This document shows positions 28,298 to 37,982 of a DNA stretch of 64,000 nucleotides, one piece after another. The DNA comes from Paenibacillus xylanexedens (GTDB lineage Bacteria; Bacillota; Bacilli; Paenibacillales; Paenibacillaceae), in NCBI RefSeq assembly GCF_001908275.1, contig NZ_CP018620.1, positions 6,200,001 through 6,264,000 of the forward strand. The letters are read 5' to 3'. Numbering within the stretch: position 1 is the first letter of the stretch; each line of letters opens with the position of its first letter. The position numbers and the translations under genes were made by a program. A model generated the notes under the pieces. The model ran no database searches, was not told the origin of the DNA, and saw only the letters and a list, made by a program, of their open reading frames with translations.

Positions 28298-28465
28298 TCA
28301 AGATCGCGGAAGATGACTCTGCTTCCCTTTGTCCGAATCCTGAAGTGCCCAGATCGTTGCAACATACTCAGCAGCCGAACGGGCAAGGTGCAATGATTCA
28401 TACAGGTTGCCAGGGAGTAACAAAGGTTCTGTACGGGTACGTGTTTCTTTCGCAGATTGGCGCAT
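28298..28465 (-). CDS. Small 55-residue protein, function unknown
   Basis: Reading the minus strand from the ATG at 28465 gives MRQSAKETRTRTEPLLLP, GNLYESLHLARSAAEYVATI and a short polar tail ending KGKQSHLPRS. The middle is an amphipathic helix; there is no signal peptide. A strong AAAGGAG lies 13 bases before the ATG, and a terminator follows 50 bases after the stop. A longer 95-codon frame (28204-28491) overlaps it in another register, but it runs into that terminator and has a composition unlike a protein. No family recognised. Confidence 0.6.
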   Translation of the reverse strand: MRQSAKETRTRTEPLLLPGNLYESLHLARSAAEYVATIWALQDSDKGKQSHLPRS

Positions 28466-28541
28466 AATTGGATGGATACTCCTTTGATCATGAAATAGTC
28501 ATCAACGAATTATCCTTTATTATTGCCTGAACCCTATGAAA

Positions 28542-29003
28542 TTATGCACGTGGTTCCTGACGAACCGGACTTTCAAGCATCAAAGTCACGGGTCCCCAGT
28601 TGGTAAATGTTACATCCATCATCGCTCCGAAACGCCCGGTTTCCACCTGAATACCTTTATCCCGTAGCAGTTGATTAAACGTTTCATATAACAGTTCTGC
28701 CGCTTCAGGTCGGGCCGCAGCCGCAAAGCTCGGACGCTTTCCTTTGCGACAATCTCCGTACAGGGTGAACTGGGAAACAGACAATACAGCACCGCCAACG
28801 TTAAGCAGACTGAGATTCATCTTCTCCTGATCATCCTCAAATATCCGTAACCCACTAACTTTGTCAGCCAGATACTGGGCATCCTTCGCGGTGTCCTCAT
28901 GGGTAATGCCTACGAGCAGCATTAATCCGGATTCGATCTTACCTGTCAGCTCGTCTCCCACAGTCACCTGAGCCTCTTTACAGCGTTGTACAAGCACCCT
29001 CAT
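28542..29003 (-). CDS. dtd: D-aminoacyl-tRNA deacylase
   Basis: Hydrolyses D-amino acids wrongly attached to tRNA, and also Gly from tRNA-Ala. The 153-residue product has the two DTD signatures: [10 protein letters not shown] (about residue 77) and the cross-subunit [11 protein letters not shown] near the C-terminus, with [13 protein letters not shown] between. It is one base-pair group downstream of relA (12-bp gap) in the same direction, the conserved relA-dtd order of Firmicutes, so they share a transcript. AAGGAG precedes the ATG at 29003. No unusual features. Confidence 0.96.
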   Translation of the reverse strand: MRVLVQRCKEAQVTVGDELTGKIESGLMLLVGITHEDTAKDAQYLADKVSGLRIFEDDQEKMNLSLLNVGGAVLSVSQFTLYGDCRKGKRPSFAAAARPEAAELLYETFNQLLRDKGIQVETGRFGAMMDVTFTNWGPVTLMLESPVRQEPRA

Positions 29004-29015
29004 CTTACAGGCTCC

Positions 29016-31193
29016 TTACTGCATAATCCGATGCACCGAATAGACATCTTTCACACGTTTGATCCGTTCTACAACGGATTGCAGATGATCCGTATTACGA
29101 ATCAGAATTGTGACGTGCACCAATGCTAATTTATTTTTATCTGTCCGTCCTGTAACGGCAGATATATTGGTTTTACTTTCAGATACAGCCTGAAGTACCT
29201 CGTTGAGCAAGCCATTCCGATCATGACCTGTAATCTCAATATCCACACTGTAACTCGCTTCAATATTCTCTTCCCACTCGACCTCAATAACACGTGCTGC
29301 TTCTTCTCCGTCTGCACTTGTCGGGATATTCGGACAGTCACTACGGTGTACGGAAACGCCGCGTCCGCGTGTAACGTATCCGATAATGTCATCCCCAGGT
29401 ACAGGATTACAGCATCGTGCGAATCGAACAAGCAGATTATCGATGCCTTTGACACGAATACCGTTGGTTGGTCGATTTCTGCGCTCGGGCGCAGGTTTCA
29501 GCTCGCGCATCGCGGAATTTAATTCCAGCAAACTGGACTCTTCCTGCTCTTTACGCAGTTTTTCGGTTGCTTTGGTTACAATCTGTGCAGCAGTAATCCC
29601 ACCGAATCCAACAGCCGCAAGCATGTCATCAATATCGTTAAACGCATATTTTTTGGCAGCTTCCATCAACTTGTCATCCGTCATCCACGCAGAAGGATCA
29701 AGCCCCATACGTTTCAGTTCACGCTCACAGCTCTCCCGACCTTTTTCAACGTTTTCTTCACGACGTTCCTTCTTGAACCATTGCTTGATCTTCGCTCGTG
29801 CATGAGAAGATTTCGCAATTTTCATCCAGTCCTGGCTCGGTCCGTAAGAATGTTTGGACGTCAAAATTTCGATGATATCACCTGTCTTCAGATGATAATC
29901 GAGCGGAACAATCCGACCGTTTACTTTGGCACCAATGGTCCGATTACCAACCTCCGTATGGATTCGATAAGCAAAATCCAAAGGAACAGAGCCGATTGGC
30001 AATTCGATGACTTCTCCTTTTGGCGTAAATACAAATACCAGATCCGAGAAGAAATCCATTTTGAGTGACTCTACGAATTCTGATGCATCCTGTGCTTCGT
30101 TTTGAAGTTCAAGAATTTCACGGAAGAACGTAATCTTGTCTTCAAAATGATTTCCGTTCGCAGCGCCTTCTTTGTAGGCCCAGTGAGCAGCAATACCAAA
30201 TTCAGCAGTCCGGTGCATATCCCATGTCCGGATCTGTACTTCTGTTGGTTCGCCATTGGGACCAACTACCGTTGTATGCAGCGATTGATACATATTCGCC
30301 TTTGGCATCGCAATGTAGTCTTTGAAGCGTCCAGGCATCGGTTTCCATAGCGTGTGTATAATTCCCAAGGTAGCATAACAATCCTTGATATTATCCACAA
30401 TAATACGAATGGCAAGCAGATCATAAATTTCGTTAAACTGCTTGTTTTTGGTGGTCATTTTCTTGAACACGCTGTAGATATGTTTCGGGCGTCCCGAAAG
30501 GTCTGCCTGAATTCCCATCTCATCCAGCTTGTTCGTAATTCCATCCATAACCGTATCAATATATTGCTCACGTTCTGCACGTTTTTTGTGCATCAGGTTT
30601 GCAATTCGGTAATACTGCTGCGGATTCAAATAACGGAGGGCGATGTCCTCCATTTCCCATTTGATTGCAGAGATACCCAAACGGTTTGCAATCGGACAGA
30701 AAATTTCCAGCGTTTCATATGAAATCCGGCGCTGGCTTTCTTCCGACTGAAACTTGAGTGTCCTCATATTATGCAGACGGTCAGCCAATTTAATCACGAT
30801 GACACGGATGTCCTGCGCCATGGCGATGAACATTTTGCGGTAGTTCTCGTTCTGCTGTTCTTCCTTGGAGCGAAACTGAATACGTTCCAGCTTCGTCAAG
30901 CCGTCAACAAGCATGGCACACGTATTGCCGAAATGATTGCGGATCTCTTCAAGTGAGACCGTAGTATCCTCTACTACATCATGAAGAAGCGCTGCTATTA
31001 TGGAGATGGTGTCCATCTGCATGTTCACAACAATGTCGGCAACCGCAAGCGGATGCAGAATATACGGTTCTCCCGATTTTCGCGTCTGTCCATGGTGGGC
31101 CTGATCAGCAAATTCGTAAGCTTCTCGTATGCGCACCAGATCGGGTTCTTTGATATATGCCCCGGCCTTCTCGAGTAATTGCTCTATGCCCAT
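29016..31193 (-). CDS. relA: Bifunctional (p)ppGpp synthetase/hydrolase RelA
   Basis: Makes and degrades the alarmone (p)ppGpp in the stringent response. The 725 residues include the HD hydrolase domain (GQTRKSGEPYILHPLAVADIV and ALLHDVVEDT, about residues 36-80), the synthetase domain (YDLLAIRIIV, YKSLHTTV-like YQSLHTTVVGPNGEPTEVQIRT), TGS domain (about 390-455), a zinc-finger region with RCCNPVPGDDIIGYVTRGRGVSVHRSDC, and a C-terminal ACT domain. The HD residues are intact, so hydrolysis should be functional. A consensus-like promoter lies at 31280-31308. apt lies on the far side of uraA, and dtd follows downstream. Confidence 0.97.
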   Translation of the reverse strand: MGIEQLLEKAGAYIKEPDLVRIREAYEFADQAHHGQTRKSGEPYILHPLAVADIVVNMQMDTISIIAALLHDVVEDTTVSLEEIRNHFGNTCAMLVDGLTKLERIQFRSKEEQQNENYRKMFIAMAQDIRVIVIKLADRLHNMRTLKFQSEESQRRISYETLEIFCPIANRLGISAIKWEMEDIALRYLNPQQYYRIANLMHKKRAEREQYIDTVMDGITNKLDEMGIQADLSGRPKHIYSVFKKMTTKNKQFNEIYDLLAIRIIVDNIKDCYATLGIIHTLWKPMPGRFKDYIAMPKANMYQSLHTTVVGPNGEPTEVQIRTWDMHRTAEFGIAAHWAYKEGAANGNHFEDKITFFREILELQNEAQDASEFVESLKMDFFSDLVFVFTPKGEVIELPIGSVPLDFAYRIHTEVGNRTIGAKVNGRIVPLDYHLKTGDIIEILTSKHSYGPSQDWMKIAKSSHARAKIKQWFKKERREENVEKGRESCERELKRMGLDPSAWMTDDKLMEAAKKYAFNDIDDMLAAVGFGGITAAQIVTKATEKLRKEQEESSLLELNSAMRELKPAPERRNRPTNGIRVKGIDNLLVRFARCCNPVPGDDIIGYVTRGRGVSVHRSDCPNIPTSADGEEAARVIEVEWEENIEASYSVDIEITGHDRNGLLNEVLQAVSESKTNISAVTGRTDKNKLALVHVTILIRNTDHLQSVVERIKRVKDVYSVHRIMQ

Positions 31194-31566
31194 TCTGATC
31201 TGTTCCGTGTCCTTTCTATACCAAATGGAACCCGTGACAGTGCTGCAACACAGGTTCCCCGTAAAAGTAATTTCCTATAATTATGACGCTTCGCCCGTTT
31301 CCCGTCAACTGCTGACGAATAAGAGCGCTTATCCAATTTTTATATTGGTGATCTGAATTACTTCTATCCCATTTCCCTATGACTCACAGGGGATTGGATG
31401 TATTTCTTATTTCTTATGTATTATTGCCGTTATTTGCTGAAATAGAAGGAAAATTCATGAAAATATAAATTCCATCGCTCTGCTACGTCAAAAATGTTAT
31501 TGCTTAATTAAGAGAAACTCTGTAATCTATTGAAAGTTTGTGTTTCGGAAAAGGAGATGAAATTCA
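31194..31566. other. Divergent intergenic region between relA and uraA
   Basis: 373 bp with no gene. On the minus strand TTGACG (31303-31308) and CATAAT (31280-31285) are 17 bp apart, a good candidate promoter for relA. On the plus strand TTGCTT and TAATCT around 31500-31530 are 17 bp apart but poor. I saw no PyrR-type attenuator before uraA. Confidence 0.55.
31280..31308 (-). promoter_or_regulatory. Candidate sigma-A promoter of relA
   Basis: TTGACG - 17 bp - CATAAT on the minus strand, about 90 bp before the relA start codon at 31193. One base off consensus in each hexamer. Confidence 0.55.
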
Positions 31567-32883
31567 TTGCAACGCGAAATTCAGGTTAATCAAAAGATGC
31601 CACTTGGCTCAGGTTCACTGCTTAGCCTTCAGCATTTGTTCGCCATGTTTGGCAGCACGGTGCTTGTACCAAACCTGTTCGGTGTTGATCCAAGTATGAT
31701 CCTGCTGATGAACGGAATTGGAACACTGTTGTACATACTGATGTGTAAAGGAAAGATTCCAGCATATCTCGGATCAAGCTTTGCCTTTATTGCACCTGTC
31801 ACAATGGTATTAAAACAACATCCTGAGAATGGCTACTCCATGGCACTTGGAGCTTTTATCATAACAGGACTTGTTTTCTGTTTCGTGGCCCTCATTATTA
31901 AATTTGCGGGTACCGGATGGATTAACGTAGTCTTCCCACCAGCGGTTATGGGCGCCATCGTTGCTCTGATCGGACTGGAGCTTGTACCCGTGGCTGCCGG
32001 AATGGCAGGATTGATTAACTCTGATCCTGTTGCTAACCCGAACTGGGTGCCGCAGGCCAAACCCATTATTTTATCCATGGCCACGCTTGGTATCACTGTC
32101 ATTGGGGCCGTAACGTTCCGTGGATTCCCCAAAATCATTCATATTCTAATCGGTATTGTAGTCGGTTATATCCTTGGCTATTCTATGGGTCTGGTTGATA
32201 AACAGGCTATTGGAAACGCTGATTTCTTCTCACTACCAACCGTAACAACGCCTACATTTGACTGGTCCGTTATTTTCACTATTTTACCTGTAGCGCTTGT
32301 GGTTATCGTTGAACATATTGGACATTTGCTTGTAACGAGCAGCATTGTAGGCAAAGATCTTTCGAAAGACCCTGGGCTTCATCGTTCCCTGCTTGGTAAT
32401 GGGGTCTCCACCATTCTGTCCGGGTTTGTAGGATCAACTCCCAATACAACCTATGGTGAGAACATCGGTGTTATGGCCCTGACTCGCGTATATTCCACAT
32501 ATGTCATTGGAGGCGCAGCAGTCATTGCAATCGTACTCTCCTTCTCAGGAACATTCTCGGCACTTGTAGCTAACATTCCTGTGCCTGTTATGGGTGGTGT
32601 ATCCCTGCTTCTGTTCGGGGTTATTGCAGCATCTGGTCTGCGTATTCTGGTTGAACAGAAAGTCGATTTTGCCAAACCGACCAATCTGCTGCTTACTACA
32701 CTTGTATTGGTCATCGGACTAAGTGGTACAGAAGTTACCTTCTACGGCGTTCATCTGAAAGGGATGGCACTGGCAACCATCGTCGGAATCCTGATGAGCT
32801 TGTTGTTCAAACTGTTTGAAGTGCTGGGTTGGTTGAATGATGATTCAAAAAAACAGCCTATTACTGAAAAAACGCCACATTAA
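31567..32883 (+). CDS. uraA: Uracil permease (NCS2 family, UraA/PyrP)
   Basis: Proton-coupled uracil uptake across the cytoplasmic membrane. The 438-residue product has about 14 helices and NCS2 residues: SLQHLFAMFGSTVLVP near the start, GSSFAFIAPV, EHIGHLLVTSSIVGKDLSKDPGLHRSLLGNG, and TPNTTYGENIGVMALTRVYS, which are typical for UraA. The start is a TTG at 31567, eight bases after AAAGGAG; no ATG is better placed. It is on the plus strand, a lone gene between relA and apt, ended by the terminator at 32902. Together with apt and the AzgA permease it belongs to base salvage. Confidence 0.92.
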   Translation: MQREIQVNQKMPLGSGSLLSLQHLFAMFGSTVLVPNLFGVDPSMILLMNGIGTLLYILMCKGKIPAYLGSSFAFIAPVTMVLKQHPENGYSMALGAFIITGLVFCFVALIIKFAGTGWINVVFPPAVMGAIVALIGLELVPVAAGMAGLINSDPVANPNWVPQAKPIILSMATLGITVIGAVTFRGFPKIIHILIGIVVGYILGYSMGLVDKQAIGNADFFSLPTVTTPTFDWSVIFTILPVALVVIVEHIGHLLVTSSIVGKDLSKDPGLHRSLLGNGVSTILSGFVGSTPNTTYGENIGVMALTRVYSTYVIGGAAVIAIVLSFSGTFSALVANIPVPVMGGVSLLLFGVIAASGLRILVEQKVDFAKPTNLLLTTLVLVIGLSGTEVTFYGVHLKGMALATIVGILMSLLFKLFEVLGWLNDDSKKQPITEKTPH

Positions 32884-32901
32884 TTTCATCGTATATACAT
32901 C

Positions 32902-32949
32902 AAAAGCCTGTTCTTTCCAACCCTAACGGATGGAGAGAACAGGCTTTTT
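32902..32949 (+). terminator. Terminator after uraA
   Basis: AAAAGCCTGTTCTTTCCA ... TGGAGAGAACAGGCTTTTT forms a stem of about 15 bp with T-run on the plus strand; the A-run on its other side may let it also stop apt transcripts from the opposite strand. Confidence 0.88.
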
Positions 32950-33038
32950 CGCAATCATTAATGCTGTATATTATTTCCCGGGAAAAGGGAAAAGCAATTC
33001 AGGTTTTAATCACAACACTCCAAGTGGAGATTTTAAAC

Positions 33039-33554
33039 TTAGTAGTTCATCAATGTGAATACATCGATTTTCTCTGGCAATTTAGCACGACCATTCAGAT
33101 CAGACAGCTCGATCAGGAATGCAGCACCGACAACGTTCCCACCCAATTGTTCAATCAAATTGATGGAAGTTGCAATCGTTCCACCCGTTGCGAGCAGATC
33201 ATCTGCGATCAGGACATTTTGACCTTTTTCAATCGCATCTGTGTGCATCGCGAGTGTATCCTTGCCATACTCGAGATCATAACCAACTTCAATCGTCTCT
33301 CCAGGCAGTTTTCCACTTTTGCGAATCGGAGCAAAACCGACACCAAGAGCGTATGCCAGAGGGGCGCCCACAACGAAACCACGTGCTTCAGGTCCAGCAA
33401 TGACGTCAATTTTGAGATCAGAAACCATCACTTTCAGTTCATTGATCGCCTTGCGGTACATTTCTCCATCTTTCAACAATGTTGTAATGTCCTTAAAGCT
33501 GATTCCCGGTTGTGGAAAGTCAGGAATGACACGAATATAATCTTTAAAATCCAA
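33039..33554 (-). CDS. apt: Adenine phosphoribosyltransferase
   Basis: Converts adenine and PRPP to AMP in purine salvage. The 171 residues begin [22 protein letters not shown], contain the PRPP-binding [13 protein letters not shown] (residues 114-126) and the dimer-region GPEARGF. The start is a TTG at 33554, with TAGGAGGAG immediately upstream; the product then matches the usual APRT length. In Firmicutes apt, relA and recJ are regularly neighbours, as here. No unusual features. Confidence 0.96.
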   Translation of the reverse strand: MDFKDYIRVIPDFPQPGISFKDITTLLKDGEMYRKAINELKVMVSDLKIDVIAGPEARGFVVGAPLAYALGVGFAPIRKSGKLPGETIEVGYDLEYGKDTLAMHTDAIEKGQNVLIADDLLATGGTIATSINLIEQLGGNVVGAAFLIELSDLNGRAKLPEKIDVFTLMNY

Positions 33555-33591
33555 AATAATCTCCTCCTAAAATAAATACACAAACTTCCAT

Positions 33592-36000
33592 CTAAGATAC
33601 GCCCTTCATCCGGGATATCATCCATTGTGTCAGTTGCGGTGTGGCTGCATCCAGCATCACCTGTTCTATCTCGGCCATATTTTCGATCGCCTGATAGTGA
33701 CGTGAAGCGGTTAGTTCACGCTTAGGCGGGTTATCCACAAACGCAATTTTGCCGTTATCACGGGTAATGAAGGATAACTCTTCGAATACATCCAACATCA
33801 TCGTAATCATGCGCGGCGAACAACCACACTGACGACTGAGCACAGGAGTAATCTCTTGTTCCTCCACGGGTTCAGCTTTCCATTTCAACACCTGCATATA
33901 AATACGCTTAAAGAGTTCTCTGGAAGGCATTTGAAGGCGATCTCGGCGGTTGCCTGATCCGTGCAGAAGGATGATATTCTCAGCTCCACTGAACAAAGCC
34001 AGCATGGCATTAAGTTGTTCCGGGGTTTCCGGCGTATCAAACACAAATAACGTCCGGACTTGTTCCTGTCCATAATGCTGTGCAGCAGCATTACACGGAA
34101 ATAACCCGACCTTTCTATCATATACCCAAAGGCAAGGTTCATACAATGAATTTCCCTCGGAAACATCTGTTTCTTTCCGAACAATAGCACCAACAGAACC
34201 AGATTTATATCGCAGATGCACCTCAAGTGAGCTCAAGAAATGTTTCATCGCATTTAATGGCTCGGCATTACCGCGCAAATCAAACACTTGGACCTGAGGA
34301 ACATGAATGTCCTGAAGCATCAATTGAGGTTTTCTCATCCCATTCCATTCATTGATGGACAGTTCTCCCATCACATCAATAACGGAACCTGGGAGAAGAA
34401 ACTCTGCCAACGCTCCCTTGCCAAAAGCGACGGTTTCCAGTTGCTGACCATCCTGTTCCAGAACCAGTTTCAGATGGCGTTTCTCTCGTCCCATTGTTCT
34501 GGTTTCCTTCACAGTCACACTTCTCAATACAAACCGTGGCGAAGGATTGCTCATCCCAAAAGGCTGCAATCTGTCGATCTCCTGGATCACTTTCAGCGGA
34601 ACATCACTGATTCTGCATTCATCATCCGCAAGACGTTGAGGTACAAAGTCCTCTTCAGTTAATACGGATGCAGCAAACTCATTCAAACCAGCCTCAAGTT
34701 CTTCCAGCTGATCCCGATGCAAGGTCATACCTGCTGCTGCAGGGTGTCCCCCGTAATGGTCCATAGTGTGTTTATTGACTGTGAGTGCCTGATAGATATC
34801 CAAGCCCTCAATGGAGCGAGCAGAGCCCTTGCAGACACCGCTCTCTGGATCGATCCCAAGGATAAGTGTAGGTCGGTAATAACGTTCCAGCAATTTGGAA
34901 GCCACAATACCAACCACTCCAACGTTCCAGCCCTCACCAGCCAATACGATTACATCTGGAACGGATCCTGAACGAAGCTGTATCTTTTGTTCCAACTGTG
35001 CCGTTGCTTCTTGTAATATGCCCTCTACGACTTGCTGTCGCTCCCGATTCAATAGATCAAGCTGGCCCGCAAGCGTATGAGCTTCATCCAGATTCTCGGT
35101 GGTGAGAAGCGATACCGCTCTCCCGGCATGATCCAAACGTCCACTGGCATTAATACGAGGTGCCATGGCAAAGGCAATATTAATCGAAGTCACCTGACTC
35201 TGATCCACACCACTGATTTCCAGCAATGCACTTACACCGGGAAGACGTGAACCACGCATCGATTCTATTCCATAACTGACGATAACCCGGTTCTCCCCTT
35301 CCAAAGGCATCAGATCAGCAACGGTGCCGATGGCGGCAATCTCCATCCATTCACCGGGCACTTCCCCGATTAATGCCTGAGCGAGCTTCAAGGCTACTCC
35401 CGCTCCTGCCAAACCTTTAAAAGGATAAGGGCATCCCGGAAGTTTTGGATTAATAAGTGTAAAGGCTTCGGGCAAAATTTCAGGTGGCTCGTGGTGATCT
35501 GTCACAATGACTTCGATGCCCAGTGTTGCCGCATAGGCAATCTGTTCAACAGCACTGATTCCGGTGTCCACGGTAATAATCAATGAAACGCCTTGTTGAT
35601 GGGCCCAATCCAACGCATGGTTGTGCAATCCATACCCTTCATTCGAGCGATGAGGGATATATATATCGTACGAAGCCCCAAGATGACGCATCAAATGGAT
35701 CATGAGCGATGTGCTGGATACGCCATCAGCGTCATAATCCCCGTAGATTAAAATATGTTCTTCCCGCTCCAATGCCAGCTTGATACGTGGCACAGCTTCA
35801 TTCATGCCGAGGAGCAGATAGGGATCATGCATCTGATTCAGATCAGGATGCAAAAAACGTTCGGCCTCCTTCTCATTGTGCACTCCTCGACTCACAAGCA
35901 AACGTCCAACAAGGGGTGAAACGGAAAGCGCCTGCGAGAGTCCCGCAGCCGCCTCCAAATCGATATTCGGTGTATTCCACCGGTATTGCGAATAAAGCAA
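33592..36000 (-). CDS. recJ: Single-stranded-DNA exonuclease RecJ
   Basis: 5'-3' exonuclease acting on single-stranded DNA in recombination and mismatch repair. The 802 residues carry the DHH phosphoesterase motifs GDYDADGVSST (about residue 81) and VTDHHEPPE, the DHHA1 GGHPAAAGMTL, an OB domain (about 470-570) and a long C-terminal extension seen in Firmicute RecJ, which partly interacts with SSB. The start is a TTG at 36000 after AAAGGAGC. The gene ends 37 bp before apt begins, suggesting one transcript. It follows a CDF exporter gene with a 40-bp gap. Confidence 0.95.
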   Translation of the reverse strand: MLYSQYRWNTPNIDLEAAAGLSQALSVSPLVGRLLVSRGVHNEKEAERFLHPDLNQMHDPYLLLGMNEAVPRIKLALEREEHILIYGDYDADGVSSTSLMIHLMRHLGASYDIYIPHRSNEGYGLHNHALDWAHQQGVSLIITVDTGISAVEQIAYAATLGIEVIVTDHHEPPEILPEAFTLINPKLPGCPYPFKGLAGAGVALKLAQALIGEVPGEWMEIAAIGTVADLMPLEGENRVIVSYGIESMRGSRLPGVSALLEISGVDQSQVTSINIAFAMAPRINASGRLDHAGRAVSLLTTENLDEAHTLAGQLDLLNRERQQVVEGILQEATAQLEQKIQLRSGSVPDVIVLAGEGWNVGVVGIVASKLLERYYRPTLILGIDPESGVCKGSARSIEGLDIYQALTVNKHTMDHYGGHPAAAGMTLHRDQLEELEAGLNEFAASVLTEEDFVPQRLADDECRISDVPLKVIQEIDRLQPFGMSNPSPRFVLRSVTVKETRTMGREKRHLKLVLEQDGQQLETVAFGKGALAEFLLPGSVIDVMGELSINEWNGMRKPQLMLQDIHVPQVQVFDLRGNAEPLNAMKHFLSSLEVHLRYKSGSVGAIVRKETDVSEGNSLYEPCLWVYDRKVGLFPCNAAAQHYGQEQVRTLFVFDTPETPEQLNAMLALFSGAENIILLHGSGNRRDRLQMPSRELFKRIYMQVLKWKAEPVEEQEITPVLSRQCGCSPRMITMMLDVFEELSFITRDNGKIAFVDNPPKRELTASRHYQAIENMAEIEQVMLDAATPQLTQWMISRMKGVS

Positions 36001-36040
36001 TGATAACGCTCCTTTCCTGATCTACTGGACCCGCGCTTCA

Positions 36041-37000
36041 CTACTGAATTAATGTCGCTTCGTGATCGGGCAGTTCATGATTGGATTTATAGGGATAACC
36101 TGGATCATAAGGTATCGCTTGAATCTGTACTTCTTTCACATGACTGAACCGGGTGAGCAGTAATGTCTTGGCCCGATTAGCAATCTCCTGTGCTTCCAGT
36201 ATTGAGATTCTCGGGTTCACACTAATGACCAGCTCAATCGTAACGTCATGTTCCTGTTCACGTGCAACCAAATGCTCAATGGTAATGATGCCATATACCC
36301 GCTGTACGGTCTCTTTGAAATCGGACGCTTCTTCCTGCTCCAGCTCCTGAACGAGTGAACCATAGACTGTGTCCACAATCATTCGGTAACCCTTGTGAAG
36401 AACAAAACAGGAAGCAATCAACGCAGCCGTGGGGTCCAGGTAGAGCAGCATGCTCAAACCCGTCTCTTCACCAGCCATCGAACCGACAATACCGATTAAT
36501 ACGATGAGCGAGCAATAGAGTGCACGGCGATGTTGCTGTGCATAGGCCAGCGCCTGAGACTGGTTTCGTTTACGGAAATATCTGTACTGAAATTGAAAAA
36601 TCGCTTCTTTCACAGCCAGAGCCGCAACAGCCACCAAAAGTACTGACTTGCCAGGTGCTTCCGGTTCACTTCCGGAGAGGCTACCCAATGCAGAGATGGC
36701 AAGCTGCAATCCACCCATGAGGATCAGGACAGATAACAATACTGAAATTCCCGGTCTGGCAACACGTGAATGTTCTCTAAACCGTTCCCTGCGAGCCTTG
36801 CTCTTATCGCGTACAGACTTGGAGGGAAAGAGACCAGCCAGGGCAGAACCAGCTTCAGAAGCAGAATACAAGCCGTCAGCGAGCAATGATTTGCTGTTTG
36901 CCATATAACCGACTCCCGCTTTGATCACCGCAAGTCCCATATTACCGGCAATACCGCTCCATGTGGCAGCCTGAGCAGATGGGATATGTTCTCTGGTCAT
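36041..37000 (-). CDS. Cation diffusion facilitator family transporter
   Basis: A 319-residue exporter of divalent metals (Zn, Mn, Fe or Co type). It has the usual six-helix membrane domain (about residues 15-215): helix II SKSLLADGLYSASEAG has the conserved D-x3-S-x3 pattern in which D would be a metal ligand, and helix V DPTAALIASCFVLHKGYRM is the second site. The C-terminal cytoplasmic ferredoxin-like domain (about 225-305) includes HDVTIELVISVNPRISILEAQEIA. The basic patch NRKS/KSKARRERFREHSR lies between helices. AAGGGGG precedes the ATG at 37000. The metal cannot be told. Confidence 0.9.
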   Translation of the reverse strand: MTREHIPSAQAATWSGIAGNMGLAVIKAGVGYMANSKSLLADGLYSASEAGSALAGLFPSKSVRDKSKARRERFREHSRVARPGISVLLSVLILMGGLQLAISALGSLSGSEPEAPGKSVLLVAVAALAVKEAIFQFQYRYFRKRNQSQALAYAQQHRRALYCSLIVLIGIVGSMAGEETGLSMLLYLDPTAALIASCFVLHKGYRMIVDTVYGSLVQELEQEEASDFKETVQRVYGIITIEHLVAREQEHDVTIELVISVNPRISILEAQEIANRAKTLLLTRFSHVKEVQIQAIPYDPGYPYKSNHELPDHEATLIQ

Positions 37001-37073
37001 GAATATTCCCCCTTAATTCTGTACATAAAGTTGCAAAACCGCGCCTGGCAGACGCGGCTTCACAATAAGATGT

Positions 37074-37982
37074 TTAGTTAGATTCTTTAGCTACTGTTTT
37101 TGGCTTATCCACTTGTTTACCTTTGAGCATCAGCCATAGTGGAGCGGCGATATAGATTGAAGAATATGCACCGAACAGTGTTCCGATAACCATCGCAAGT
37201 GAGAACATGCGAATGGATTCTCCACCAAATATGAACAAACAGATTGAAGCTGCAAACACCGTGAATGTTGTATTCAGGGAACGTGTCATCGTTTGAGCCA
37301 AACTGCGATTGACTACCTCGCGTAGGTCGGCTTTGGTTGTCTTTTTGGCAAAACGCAGATTCTCACGAATCCGGTCAAAGATAACGATCGTATCGTTGAT
37401 CGAGAACCCGACAATGGTCAATACTGCAGTAATAAAGGTCAGATCGACTTCCAAACGGAAGATAGAGAACACACTTATTACGACAAATGCGTCATGGAAG
37501 AGTGCGATAACCGCAGCCAAACCAAAGCGCCACTCAAACCGGATTGCAACATAGATCATGATCCCGATACTTGCAATGAGTACCGCGTAGATCGCGTTGC
37601 GCTCCAATTCTTTGGCCATCTCCGGATCAACGGTATTTACTTCATAGGAAGCCGATGCATCCAGTTTGGTAAATTCCTGTTTAAATTTGCTCTCTTGGGT
37701 CTCATCCAATTCATTGGAGAAACGAACATTTACACGGTCAGCCCCCGGTGTAATGGTAACATCACCCTCATCAACACCGATGTCCTTAACGATAGGTTTA
37801 ATCTGCTCCGCTGTGATTGCTTTGGATACCGAGATATCCACATTCGATCCAGCACGGAAATCAACCGCATAATTCAAACCCAAAGCCAGAATGCTGATGA
37901 TCCCCGTAATCGTCAGAATAATCGAGAAGATATAGGCAATCTTACTACCTTTAACATAATCAAAATTCCAATTAAAGCGCAC
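37074..37982 (-). CDS. secF: Protein-export membrane protein SecF
   Basis: Part of the SecDF accessory complex that uses the proton gradient to help pull exported proteins through SecYEG. The product has about 302 residues and six membrane helices, with a periplasmic P1 domain (about 40-120). Conserved segments: VDFRAGSNVDI, VGFSINDTIVIFDRIREN and FGGESIRMFSLAMVIG. Its start overlaps the end of secD. I chose the GTG at 37982 because GGAG lies ten bases before it; a GTG at 37991 has the Shine-Dalgarno sequence touching it. SecD and SecF are separate here, whereas B. subtilis has one fused protein. Confidence 0.95.
   Translation of the reverse strand: MRFNWNFDYVKGSKIAYIFSIILTITGIISILALGLNYAVDFRAGSNVDISVSKAITAEQIKPIVKDIGVDEGDVTITPGADRVNVRFSNELDETQESKFKQEFTKLDASASYEVNTVDPEMAKELERNAIYAVLIASIGIMIYVAIRFEWRFGLAAVIALFHDAFVVISVFSIFRLEVDLTFITAVLTIVGFSINDTIVIFDRIRENLRFAKKTTKADLREVVNRSLAQTMTRSLNTTFTVFAASICLFIFGGESIRMFSLAMVIGTLFGAYSSIYIAAPLWLMLKGKQVDKPKTVAKESN

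Noticed and set aside
28204..28491. 95-codon minus-strand frame
   Set aside because: It runs through the perfect terminator at 28211-28248, its composition is not protein-like, and a better 55-codon frame with a ribosome binding site overlaps it.
31370..31566. PyrR-type attenuator before uraA
   Set aside because: No hairpin-terminator combination or PyrR binding loop was recognisable.
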